Shown here piece after piece: positions 25,386 to 35,150 of a stretch of DNA of 64,000 nt. How positions within the stretch are numbered: the stretch's first letter is position 1; each line of letters opens with the position of its first letter. Source of the stretch: Linanthus parryae (taxonomy: Eukaryota > Streptophyta > Magnoliopsida > Ericales > Polemoniaceae); contig JALGPY010000002.1 of assembly GCA_023055425.1 (NCBI GenBank), positions 153,895,345 through 153,959,344 of the forward strand, given 5' to 3'. Below the pieces are notes generated by a model, which saw nothing but the letters and a program-made list of their open reading frames with translations, ran no database searches and was not told the DNA's origin. Position numbers and translations under genes: made by a program.

Positions 25386-26889
25386 TGAAAGTTTGTAATG
25401 TAAGTGTAAAGCATGATCTAAATACTCTAGAAGGGGGGGGGGGTGGTTGAATAGAGTATGCTAACTTTTGCCAAAACACAACCTTCTAAACCTAGAGTAG
25501 TGCAAACGGTTGATATCTCAAAGCTTTGAAACAGTTTTGAAAAACTTGAAGATATAACTTCAGGATAGAGAGTCTTCAAAGCTTTGAGATTTGGAAAGCT
25601 CCAAAGCTTTGAAACTTCTTGTTTAGATTGAATGTAAAGATAACAAAAGTAAATAGCAAGGACACAAGGATTTACAGAGTTCAGTAACAATTGGACCTAG
25701 TCTCTGCCTGAGGGATCTAATCCCTCCAGGATTAAAACAAAACTTCTTATTAATCACCCAGATTTAGACCTAGATCTCAAGCATAAGCGAACTACCTTAC
25801 ACTTATACAACTTGTGGTTCACAACCTATCTAGTTACAGGCTACAACCTGTTGAAACAATAAGAGCCTCTTGCTGGTCACTTGAACAACCAAACTACTAA
25901 GTTTGGTGAGGTTTCAGAAATGTAGAATGAATAAAAAAATTAAGTACAAGTAGAAGAACTCAGAAAAAAAAGCTAGTGAAGCCTGGAAGAGTTCTTCTGA
26001 TCTGATGATCTTCTGCTGTTGGAGAGATTTGCTTGATTGCTTTGAAGAATTATGTAACTTGATCTTTACAGTTTTTTCTCTATTCAAATCAACGATCTCA
26101 GTCCCTCTTTTATGGCTCTCTTCTATTCAAATTTAAAGTGCTGAACATTGAGCAACAATTTGCAACCTACTGAGAAATTATAGGAACATAAATCCTATAA
26201 ATCCTCCTTTATGATAAGCTTCAATCAACAACTATGTTTGAATGAATTTCTGATTTGTTTATGGACGTTGCAGCGTCCAACAAACTTGCATAAACTCAGC
26301 AAACAAGATCAACAACAAGACAATCTAGCATCAAGATCTGATTAGCAAACTACTAATAGTTCTATGGATAACTGGGCTACATTTGTCTGCTGATAAACTT
26401 GAGTTAATATATATATATATATATTATATTCAAACTGATGAATATATCAAGTAATTTGTATAGACCATGTATTATTAGACAGTAATCAACTCATAACAAG
26501 TTCTATGTTTCACAGAAATAACCTACATACACAAAAATAATTAGATGAACTTAGCAGTGAAGGATAGCCAGTAAATCTCAAAGCTTTGAAGCTTTGCCGG
26601 CTAGTTCATCAGAATGAACTAGGATTTTCAATCGAACTCAGTCCTGCATATATTATAGATTAGAACATATATTACTAATGCATTTATATTGTCATCCCAT
26701 ATCAAAACTAAAACCTGCACAAAAACAGTTAGACAAATATACATATAAGCATAGCTACAGTAACTCAAAGCTTTGAAGCTTTGGTACTTACAATATTTCC
26801 TGCTTGTGTTTCTGGCTTTCATTAGCAAGGAACCAAAGTTATTTGCATGTGCATTTACATATGAAGCTCAAGGAGCTTTTGACTTATCA
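25386..26889 (-). repeat. 3' LTR of the Sirevirus-like element
   Basis: 1504-bp LTR, minus strand TGATAAG to CTTTCA. It contains five copies of the palindrome CAAAGCTTTG (25519, 25577, 25602, 26579, 26766) and TA runs near 26406. Confidence 0.85.
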
Positions 26890-27299
26890 ATCTCCCCCTG
26901 GATGAAAGACAAAACACATTATTTGAAATTCTGATTTTCTGCAACTTACGACCACAAGTGATATTCACATAATAACCTATAGTTACTATTAGCACAAAAT
27001 CACAGATAACCAATACAACAAGAATAATAAAAAACACACAGGCATATTTCAAGAACAGATAGAATCCTACAATATTCAAAAATTATTACAAAAACTTATT
27101 TAGAAACTAAACAACATGAATACCTTAACAAAAACTAACACATAATAATATTCTCCCCTTTTTTGACTTTCATCAAAAGAGTAGAAGAAATGTAGGATCT
27201 GTTCATAGTGTTATTTTAAAAGAAAAAAAAAATAACAAAGGAACTCTAGGACTTGTGAGAAGAAGAATAGAAAGATTGGGTTTCAAGAATTTGAAGACT

Positions 27300-27576
27300 T
27301 CGCTTTTTCATTTGCCTTTACCCTGAGCCTCCTCCTGCTCTTCCTATGAAACTTCTTCTTCCCAAGCCTGTTCTTCTCCTAGCTCTCCTTGTTCTTAAGA
27401 TTTCTTATTAGGAGCTTCCTCAGTTTCATCCTGCATCTTCTCAACAACTTCATCAACTAACTTGTCCAAATCAGCAGCCTCCTTTTCAGCATTCTCAGCA
27501 GCAGCTTTTCAGCACCAGCCTCATCTTCAGACTGTTCAAAGAGATCATTTGATGTAAGAACAACAAGGATTCCTTT

Positions 27577-27607
<31 letters not shown>

Positions 27608-29130
27608 AGAGCTTATCCAAGAACCTCTTCTTAATCAATGCTGGTTTATCTCTTTCTGAAGAATGTACTTTCTGCAGATCCAAAACTTTGATGATGATGT
27701 CAAGTTTGTTGATTACCAAACTTTTGAACTTGGTGAATTCAGTGGACAAATCAAATAAACCCTGTCTTAAATCCTCCAATCCATCTTCAAAACCTCAAAC
27801 CTATCTAGAACTTGAGAGAAGTCCAGATTACCAGACACTTTGGAGGTTGAAGCAGCTCTAGGTTTGATGAATTCTTTCTCTTTCAGCTCTTTAGCATTCA
27901 ACTCAGAGTAAAACTTTCACTTTCCTTTTGCAGTGTAAATTATCCCAATCCTTTGAAGTGATGCCTCATCTATAACTCCAAAACCAGTAGTAATCTTCTC
28001 CTCATCCTCCAAAGAAACTCCAAAGTGTTTGAAAAACATTGGTAAGACATTGGAATAAGGCACTGAATGGTTCCTAGTCCTAGTACCACAGTAAACCATA
28101 TGATCCATCACAACAGTTGCAAGGCCTACCTCAAACTCTTGACAAATCAGATACATTAACATCAACACCTTGTCTGTCACCAGCTCTTTGGAATACTCTA
28201 TGGGAAATACACATCTCATAATGATTGAAACAGAATTTTGGCTTCACAGGTAAACACAGAGTGAACTGTTCTGGTTCAGAAGTGGTTCCCTCCAAGCAAA
28301 ACAAGGCCTTGGCTTTCTCTAAAATTTATTTCCTATCTGGGTGATCACTGACCTTATACTTCCTAGATACTCCCAAAACTTTGGAAAACACCTTATGATC
28401 CAACCTAATGTCACACCAGCCACTTTGGAAGTAAGAATATACCTATCACTATCATCCAGTTCTTGAACTAAATTCAGATAAACAATCTGGTTAACCTAGG
28501 GTAAGCCTTAGAAGGTTGATTCAACGAACTCCCAACAGATGAGTTTCTCAAATTCGTAATGTATTATAGGTCCATTATATCCAATAAATCAGTACTTGTT
28601 AGACTACAAAAAGAGACTATGGATGATGCATATCCATCCATCCACACAGCTTTAACCTCATAATTAATAAACCAAGATTCAGGTAACAGAATCTTACAAA
28701 AATTGGTGGCCTTCTTGGTCTTCACAGCACTGTGTTTTACCCTCTTCTTTTCTGGAGTTGCTTCACCCTTCTTCTCTGGAGTTTCTTCTTCTTTCTTCTC
28801 TTTGAAGATGGCACAATATTCTTTTCTCCTTTCTCAGCAGTTACTTCCTTTTTCTTCTTACTTGATTCTTCCTTTTGAACCTTACTCCCTTGATCTTTGT
28901 CCTTCACCACTTCTTCAGGAGCATACTCAAATTAAGACTCAACCACTACTTTTTCCTGAACTTCCTTTCTCTTCTTGACCTTCTTTGAGGGACGTGACGT
29001 CTCATGGACACTAGCTGTGTCTTCTGAATCTGATCCATGGATGGTGATCTTCCTGTTAGCCTTCCTCTTCACCTCTTGTTGGAGGTCTGACCTTGCTGCT
29101 TAATTCTTTCGGACTTTCTCTCCATTTTGG
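27300..29130 (-). pseudogene. Extra 3' open reading frame of the Sirevirus-like element, broken
   Basis: Downstream of pol on the minus strand, a start near 29130 (MERKSERIKQQGQTS) leads into a Lys/Glu-rich stretch. A conserved-looking block follows at 28219-27917 with YLICQEFEVGLATVVMDHM, FKHFGVSLEDEE and GFGVIDEASLQRIG. It resembles the plant transposon protein domain found in some plant retroelements. A helical segment (LRQGLFDLSTEFTKF) lies at 27779-27690, then an Arg run from a CTT repeat (27572-27606). Frames are broken. Sireviruses often carry an env-like gene here; I see no clear signal or membrane segment. Confidence 0.6.
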
Positions 29131-29680
29131 TTAGGGTTTGAGAGAATTTGAGAGAAAAGGGAGAGAGAGAGAGATAGAAAAAGAGATAGAAGTAGAGAAT
29201 GAGAGAAATAAGTCCCGAAGTTGGCTTAAGTAGGTAGAAGAGATTGATTTAAAAAAGGATATTTGCATGCAAAAAGATTGCAGAAGATTTTTGAAGATAT
29301 TTTGAGATTTTTATCCAAATCTCTGAACATTTGAATTATTCAATAATTATCTAAAAATATATTACATAATAATCCACGATCCAATTCATTAAAGAATACA
29401 AATCCACTTAATCAATGCAGTGTAACAACAGTTCAAAGCTTTGAGAAGTTTCAGGCCAACACAGAAACTTCAAAGCTTTGAGCCATACTTTCAAGGCTTT
29501 AGAAAGTATGATCTCAAGGCGTTGAGATCCACACATATAAAAAACATAGAGACTAATACTCCCCCTAAACTAATGCATCCTTGTTTAACATACCCAATTC
29601 AAGCCTTAGGAATGCAAACCTCTCATCTGGCAATGGTTTAATGAAAATATCAGCTATCTGCTTGGAAGTAGAAATAAAAT

Positions 29681-30451
29681 TTAGAATAATATCACCTTTT
29701 CAGGATGATCTATAAGAAAATGATGTCTCACATCTATGTGCTTTGTCCTTGAATGCTGAACTGGATTCTTTGAGATAGAAATAGCACTTGTGTTGTCACA
29801 ATTTATAGGCACATTCCTGAATTCATATCCAAGATCTCTTAGCTGTTGAGCAATCCATAAAACCTGTGAGGAAAAAGCTCCAGCTACAATGTATTCGGCT
29901 TCTGCAGTTGATAGAGCTACTGAATTTTGCTTCTTTGAATGCCAACTTATCAACGAAGATTCAAGGAACTGGCAACATCCAGAAGTACACTTTCTGTCTA
30001 CTTTGTATCCTGCAAAGTCTGCATCTGAATAACCACTCAACATAAAGTTATATCTTCTTGGATACCAGAGCCCCAAGTCTTTGGTTCCATTCAAATATCT
30101 GAAAATCCTTTTCAGAACAATCAAATGACTTTCCTTAGGATCAACTTGAAATCTAGCACACATGCACACACTAAACCTAATATATGGTCTACTAGCAGTT
30201 AAATATTGAAGTAAACCAATCATACCTGTATATTCCTTTTGATTCACACAATCATACCTGTATATTCCTTTTGATTCACACTCTTACCAGTTGTGTCTTT
30301 GTCTAAAGACAATGATGAAATCATTGTATTTTTAACTACCTTGGACTGTGACATGTTATACTTGTTTAACAAGTCCATGGTGTATTTCCCTTGATGCACA
30401 AAAATTCCTTTCTTCATTTGATGTACATGAAGTCCAAACAGAAAGAATAAC
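29681..30451 (-). pseudogene. Copia RNase H with the end of RT
   Basis: The minus strand from 30451 encodes FGLHVHQMKKGIFVHQGKY, the tail of copia RT, then after a frame slip a 188-residue frame with RNase H motifs: YSDADFAG, STAEAEY, CDNTSAI and RTKHIDVRHHF. The slip coincides with a 32-bp tandem duplication (30218-30249 and 30250-30281). Upstream of 30451 the sequence jumps straight into LTR, so the RT active site and everything before it are deleted. Confidence 0.85.
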
Positions 30452-31373
30452 CTAGTGAAGCCTGGAAGAGTTCTTCTGATCTGATGATCTTCTGCTGTTG
30501 GAGAGATGATTTGCTTGATTGCTTTGAATAATTATGTAACTTGATCTTTCCGGTTTTTTGCTCTCTTCAAATCCACGATCTCAATCCATCTTTTCTGGCT
30601 CTCTTCTATTCAAATTTGAAGTGCTGAAAACTTGAGCAACAATCTGCAACCAACTGATAAATTATAGGAATAAAAATCCTATAAATCCTCCATTCTGATA
30701 AGCTTCAATCAACAACTATGTTTGAATGAATTGCTGATTTGCTTATGGACGTTGAAGCGTCCAACAAACCTGCATAAACTCAGCAAACAAGATCAAACAA
30801 CAATAAGACAATCTAGCATCAAGATCTGATTAGCAAACTACTAACAGTTCTAAGGAAAAACTGGGCTAGATTTGGCTGCTGATAACTTGAGTTAATATAT
30901 ATATATATATATATTCAAACCGATGAATATATCAAGTAACTAGTATAGAACATGTATTATTTAGACAGTAATCAACTCAACAAGTTCTAAGTCTCACAGA
31001 AATAACCTGCATCACAGAAATAATTAGATGAACTTAGCAGTGAAGGATAACCAGTAAATCTCAAAGCTTTGAAGCTTTGCCTGCTAGTTCATCAGAATGA
31101 ACTTGGATTTTCAATCCAACTCAGTCCTGCATATATTATAGATTTGAACATATATTAGTAATGCATTTATATTGTCATCCCATATCAAAACTAAAACATG
31201 CACAAAAACAGCTAGACAAATATACATATAAGCTTAGCTACAGTAACTCAAAGCTTTGAAGCTTTGGTACTTAGCAATATTTCATGCTTGTGTTTCTTGC
31301 TTTCATCATCAAGGAACCAAATCTCTCTACATGTGCATTTACATATCAATCTCAAGGAGCTTCAGACTTATCA
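30452..31373 (-). repeat. Partial 5' LTR of the Sirevirus-like element
   Basis: Matches 25973-26889 closely and contains CAAAGCTTTG at 31062 and 31249. The 587 bp next to the interior are missing, replaced by pol sequence at 30451. Confidence 0.85.
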
Positions 31374-31379
31374 ATTACA

Positions 31380-31790
31380 ATGGAGGCCATGACCATGGTG
31401 CCGCCCCCTATACAGCACACGACCATGGTGGTCGTGCCTCCTCTTGATGCCCACGACATGGTGATGCTGTGCTCCTTTCCTTGCCGTTTATTGAATGTGA
31501 TTCAGCTCCTATGCACGTCCAAGTTCATCATCTTGTATGACGAGATCCTTCTTCTCATGATTTCTAGCACCACTGGAGAAGAAGTCCACTTGATCTCTAT
31601 TCGTGTGGATATCGTAGAGACACCGTTATTTTGATATGCATATGTGATCGTCATTAGTCAGTTTGACTGATGTAAACTTCTTCCTTCATCATGTTATGAT
31701 GCTTCATCTGCGTTTCATGGAGGGTTTGAGCATATTTTTTTTTTATATTTCAGGTGCGTAACCTGCATGAAAACCTTGCAACGCTGGAGG
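31380..31790 (+). repeat. Angela-like LTR, right part
   Basis: After the ATGGA duplication the sequence continues the LTR left at 19815. A CGTAGAGACACCGTTATT stretch near 31613 and GGAGGGTTTGAGCAT near 31720 align with the end of the 4574-12773 family LTR. The exact end is unclear. Confidence 0.55.
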
Positions 31791-32049
31791 GAATTTTGAG
31801 GATGGCCTAGTACTCTGAGCCCTTTGGGTTATGTGGGCACTTGTCGAGGAGCATACTGATGCATCTGGTTCTAGCGCGCATCGGGTTATGAGGCATATGA
31901 GGATTCTGGAAACATTTGGCATGACATCGGTTCTGCATCTGGTCAGGCATAACTCCTGGCACTTGTCATGGTGCATCCCGTTCTGGCACTGTTGTTGTGC
32001 ATGTGAGAGTTCATTCGGTCGTGTCTCAGGTATTGGATAATTACTGGTA

Positions 32050-33480
32050 TACCCTAGCATGATACTAATAACGGAAGCAATTAGGTTTACCTCTTGTAGC
32101 ACGATCGTCCATCGAACGATCTTTTGGACCTTAGGCGGTGATGTTCACGTGCGTCAGCTCCCAGGAGAAACGAGCACCTCTTGGGCGAGTGCTGATCTCC
32201 ACAACAAGTTCCACTCCTTGGATGTGTGAGAGAAATATCGTAGAGAGAAACTTTGTTATGGTGTGTTAAGAGTTGTACTCAAACGTACCGACGTAAAAAA
32301 ATTATGTATAGATAGGCCAAGTTCATACCTAATTGTAGCCTAACCCTCTCTAGGGTTTGCGATGTTAAACCCCTTAGGTTTGTACATATCACAGTGCAGT
32401 CCTCTTGGTTGTATCATCTAATATATCAAACATCTCCTTCTCTACCATGGGGCTGCACACAATTTTAACAATTTCCTCAATCTCCAACCAACATCGGCAA
32501 GAATTTGTGCGATCATGTCGTGCCAATGCTGAGAGTATTCAGGAGATCCGTACACCAAACTCGTAATGAGCCAGCGCACGAAGGTTCAACCTCTAAAAAG
32601 ATAACACATTGCCCAACTCTCGCATGCTCCAAATTTCTTACCATCCCATAGACCATGAACATGTCTAGTTCCATAGACCATGCTCAATGTGTCTAACCCG
32701 CTACCGCTTTATTCAAAACTTGCATGAACCCACATAGCTCTCACAAGCACTGACCATGAATAAACATAGTGTGATGCAATGAGAATATTACCCTCACCCA
32801 TGTGTTGTTCCAGTGGTGTCTGATCCATGACCTGTAGGTGGCATGCCATAGTAGCACCACTAAACTATCACTTCACGACACAGTCATGAGTTCAGGGTAT
32901 CCAATGCCAATAATACTCGAATGATCGATGGGGCTCACATGAATTGAAATCATGGGACTACTCTACTCACCACCTCATGTCACTCTTTAGCACGTATTTA
33001 TAGGATTGCGCATCATAATGTTTAAACTCCAACTGGAGCACACGTCTTATCTCATAAGGACCGCTATGCAGATTGTAGTTCAGTCAGGATCTGACGCCTA
33101 AACCGAGCACCAAAATGTCACATGCAAATGCGCCCCAAAATCAGTTCCCTCATCTGGCTTCTCCACCAAATTACATGGATTAGGGAATTGCCATGTTTTT
33201 GGTGCTTCCATGCTACCCTCATCTTGGCATCTATTGAAAGACACAATGGATTACATCAAGTAAACGTCTAGCGTAACGAGGAATTTGTCTCATCTTTGCT
33301 CACCATATTTGTATCCAAAGACGATTTCTCGTGTAAGTGAGCCAATCTCAATATATGTGTGACATGCTTAATGCTAGTAAATGAAATACAACACATCACA
33401 CACGTAACAAACATAAATGCTTAATAACTGAGAAAATCCAATTAAAATCCAAATGTTAATGTCTCTAATATTCATGGCAA
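32050..33480 (-). mobile_element. Decayed copia LTR and interior
   Basis: AACGGAAGCAATTAGGTTTACC near 32070 resembles the LTR end of other copia elements on the minus strand. The following 1.4 kb holds no intact frame and I could not identify domains, but it leads into the RNase H remnant at 33500-33760. Boundaries are not visible. Confidence 0.35.
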
Positions 33481-33802
33481 GTTACCACTACTGATTCCCA
33501 TATCCCTAACATAATCCACAAAGAGAACTCTCATAAGTGGTTCAGGATTGGGATCAGCCAACATCTAGCTCATGGGGATATACTCCAAGATAACCTGTAC
33601 AATAGCTACAAAATCTCTTTTAAAATTGTACTTTATCCCTATGTATTTGGTTCTACCGTGGTTCTTTGGGTCCTTAGCTCTCACTCTTATGGTCGCCATA
33701 CTATTACCGCACATCACGCACGTAACAAACATAAATGCATAATAATCGCGAAAATCCAATTAAAATCAAAATATTAATGTCTCTAATATTCATGGAAAGT
33801 TG
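33392..33802. repeat. Pair of about 95-bp direct repeats
   Basis: 33392-33487 and 33710-33802 share ACGTAACAAACATAAATGC, AAAATCCAATTAAAATC and GTCTCTAATATTCATGG with about 90% identity by eye. Confidence 0.7.
33500..33760 (-). pseudogene. Copia RNase H C-terminal fragment
   Basis: The minus strand encodes AKDPKNHGRTKYIGIKYNF and VILEYIPMS. These match the end of copia RNase H, where NPxxHxRTKHI precedes FIRD and a PTxxxxAD motif. The region after it reads close to MLADPNPEPL. Short and decayed. Confidence 0.65.
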
Positions 33803-34089
33803 GCAAAAAAAAATTAACTAAACACATTTATGCCCCGTGACAGAACATGAGACGTCGCCTCCATCCTCGATAGAGCGGTGCAATAGCCTGTAAACATGAA
33901 ATGTCAGGTCTAGTACTCATCCTAGCGTACGTCAGAATCCCAACTGCACTTGCATTGTCTGGTCATCTAGTCTATCTTTTTTGGTGTCTTAGGGAACATA
34001 TCTAGGCTTAAGGCTTCTTCATAAGCTACATGAGTGTTGTATGGTATGGATTCCAACATATGGAAGCGTCCAAGTATCTTCTTGATGTC

Positions 34090-34860
34090 TAAACTCTAGG
34101 GATAACACAAGAATTGAACTTACGAGAATGTATCTCGTATCATCAATATCCTTCATCACAAATCGAGTTACTAGAAGGTCAACTACATGTTATGGAATAT
34201 TTCTCGGTGACGGTCTTATTTCATGGTCTTCCAAGAAACAAATCATTGTCCCCAAGAGCTCTACTGAAGAAAAATATAGAGCTTGAGCATATGTGTCATC
34301 AGAAATTAAGTGGTTAGCTGTTGAGAGATTTGCCTATAGATGTTGAACAACCAGTTTTGTGGTGTTACAATCTGTCAGCTCTAGCTTTAGCTTCCAATCC
34401 AGTCTTTCATGCAAGAGCTAAACATATTGAGCCGGACTATCATTTTGTTAGAGAGCAAGTTCTAGCTAAAGTTGTGAAAGAAGGTATGTCACTTCTAAGG
34501 AACAACCAGCTGACATTTTTACAAAAAGTCTTTCAAATTATCAGTTTCTCTACCTCAAAAGCAAGCAGCATTTGAGCAAGCCATCTGGAGACGATTTGAA
34601 AATGTGAAGTTGTGTTCCTGCGGCTGTCCTGAATACAGTTGAAGTTATGTGCTCTTGAAAGTGGTCTCTATGAGGATTGTTGAAGTTTGTTCTTTGTTTT
34701 GAACCTTTTACTATTTGAGAGGTGTTAGTGTCGGAGGGAATATTTAGGAGTGTATTGCAAGATATGTAAAGTCTAAGGGCATTTCTGTCTTTACACTATG
34801 TAATAGTTAGAATAACTACTCACTACATAAACTGCAATGTGAGTTGTTTGGTTTTTAATG
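34090..34860 (+). pseudogene. Copia RNase H remnant with LTR
   Basis: Frames from 34190 onwards show [19 protein letters not shown] (broken), then [20 protein letters not shown] and [20 protein letters not shown], the copia RNase H end. [15 protein letters not shown] block follows in another frame. From about 34727 the sequence TGTTAGTGTCGGAGGGAATA looks like an LTR start, reaching about 34860. Not functional. Confidence 0.75.
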
Positions 34861-35087
34861 AGAATTAACAGAAAGTCATTAGTGGGTAGGCTCTGAATGA
34901 ATAATTTTATATGTATTTGGTCTCGCACCTAACAAATATTGAATGCTTTGGTAAATGCATACGCTCAAGACAAAAACCATTTCCTAACTTTCGTTAGCGC
35001 TTGCGTAATAAGGCGGCTCTGAAGGTAGCTTCATGGATGCAGCTATGCGTGGCCACACAGTAAACAGTCACCGGCACTGTAACTTTT

Positions 35088-35097
35088 AACTATATGT
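35088..35097 (+). promoter_or_regulatory. Possible TATA box of the reductase gene
   Basis: AACTATATGT lies about 55-60 nt before the ATG at 35151. A CT-rich leader (TCTCTCACTCTCTCTC) follows, as in many plant 5' UTRs. Position and composition only. Confidence 0.4.
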
Positions 35098-35150
35098 AAC
35101 GAATCATAGCTTCAAGGCTCTTCCATGTTCTCTCACTCTCTCTCAAAGAA

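Larger units (their letters stand above)
25386..31373 (-). mobile_element. Sirevirus-like Ty1-copia element, internally deleted
   Basis: The minus-strand order is partial 5' LTR (31373-30452), pol remnant (30451-29681), a long 3' region with extra reading frames (29130-27300), and a complete 3' LTR (26889-25386). The target duplication ATTAC (25381-25385 and 31374-31378) is perfect. The polypurine tract CCAGGGGGAGA abuts the 3' LTR, and a second one, AGGGGGAGT, lies after pol near 29560. Extra coding sequence after pol, repeated polypurine tracts and LTR palindromes are Sirevirus traits. Gag, protease, integrase and most of RT are missing. Confidence 0.8.
19816..31379 (-). mobile_element. Non-coding gypsy-like LTR element, nested
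   Basis: Related LTRs at 19816-21060 and 23472-25385 (plus one base at 31379) flank a 2.4-kb interior with no coding sequence. The target duplication ATGGA is found at 19811-19815 and 31380-31384, on either side of the whole nest. Inside LTR2 the minus strand reads TGATATCAGAGTC, close to the initiator-Met primer site TGGTATCAGAGC. After LTR1 the polypurine tract is GTGGGGTAGAAT. LTR1 starts TATGAC rather than TG, probably a mutation. Assignment to gypsy rests on boundary style only; no pol remains. Confidence 0.7.

Noticed and set aside
31743..32102. 119-codon minus frame
   Set aside because: No recognisable domain, within repeat-derived sequence, and not supported by codon structure or conservation here.
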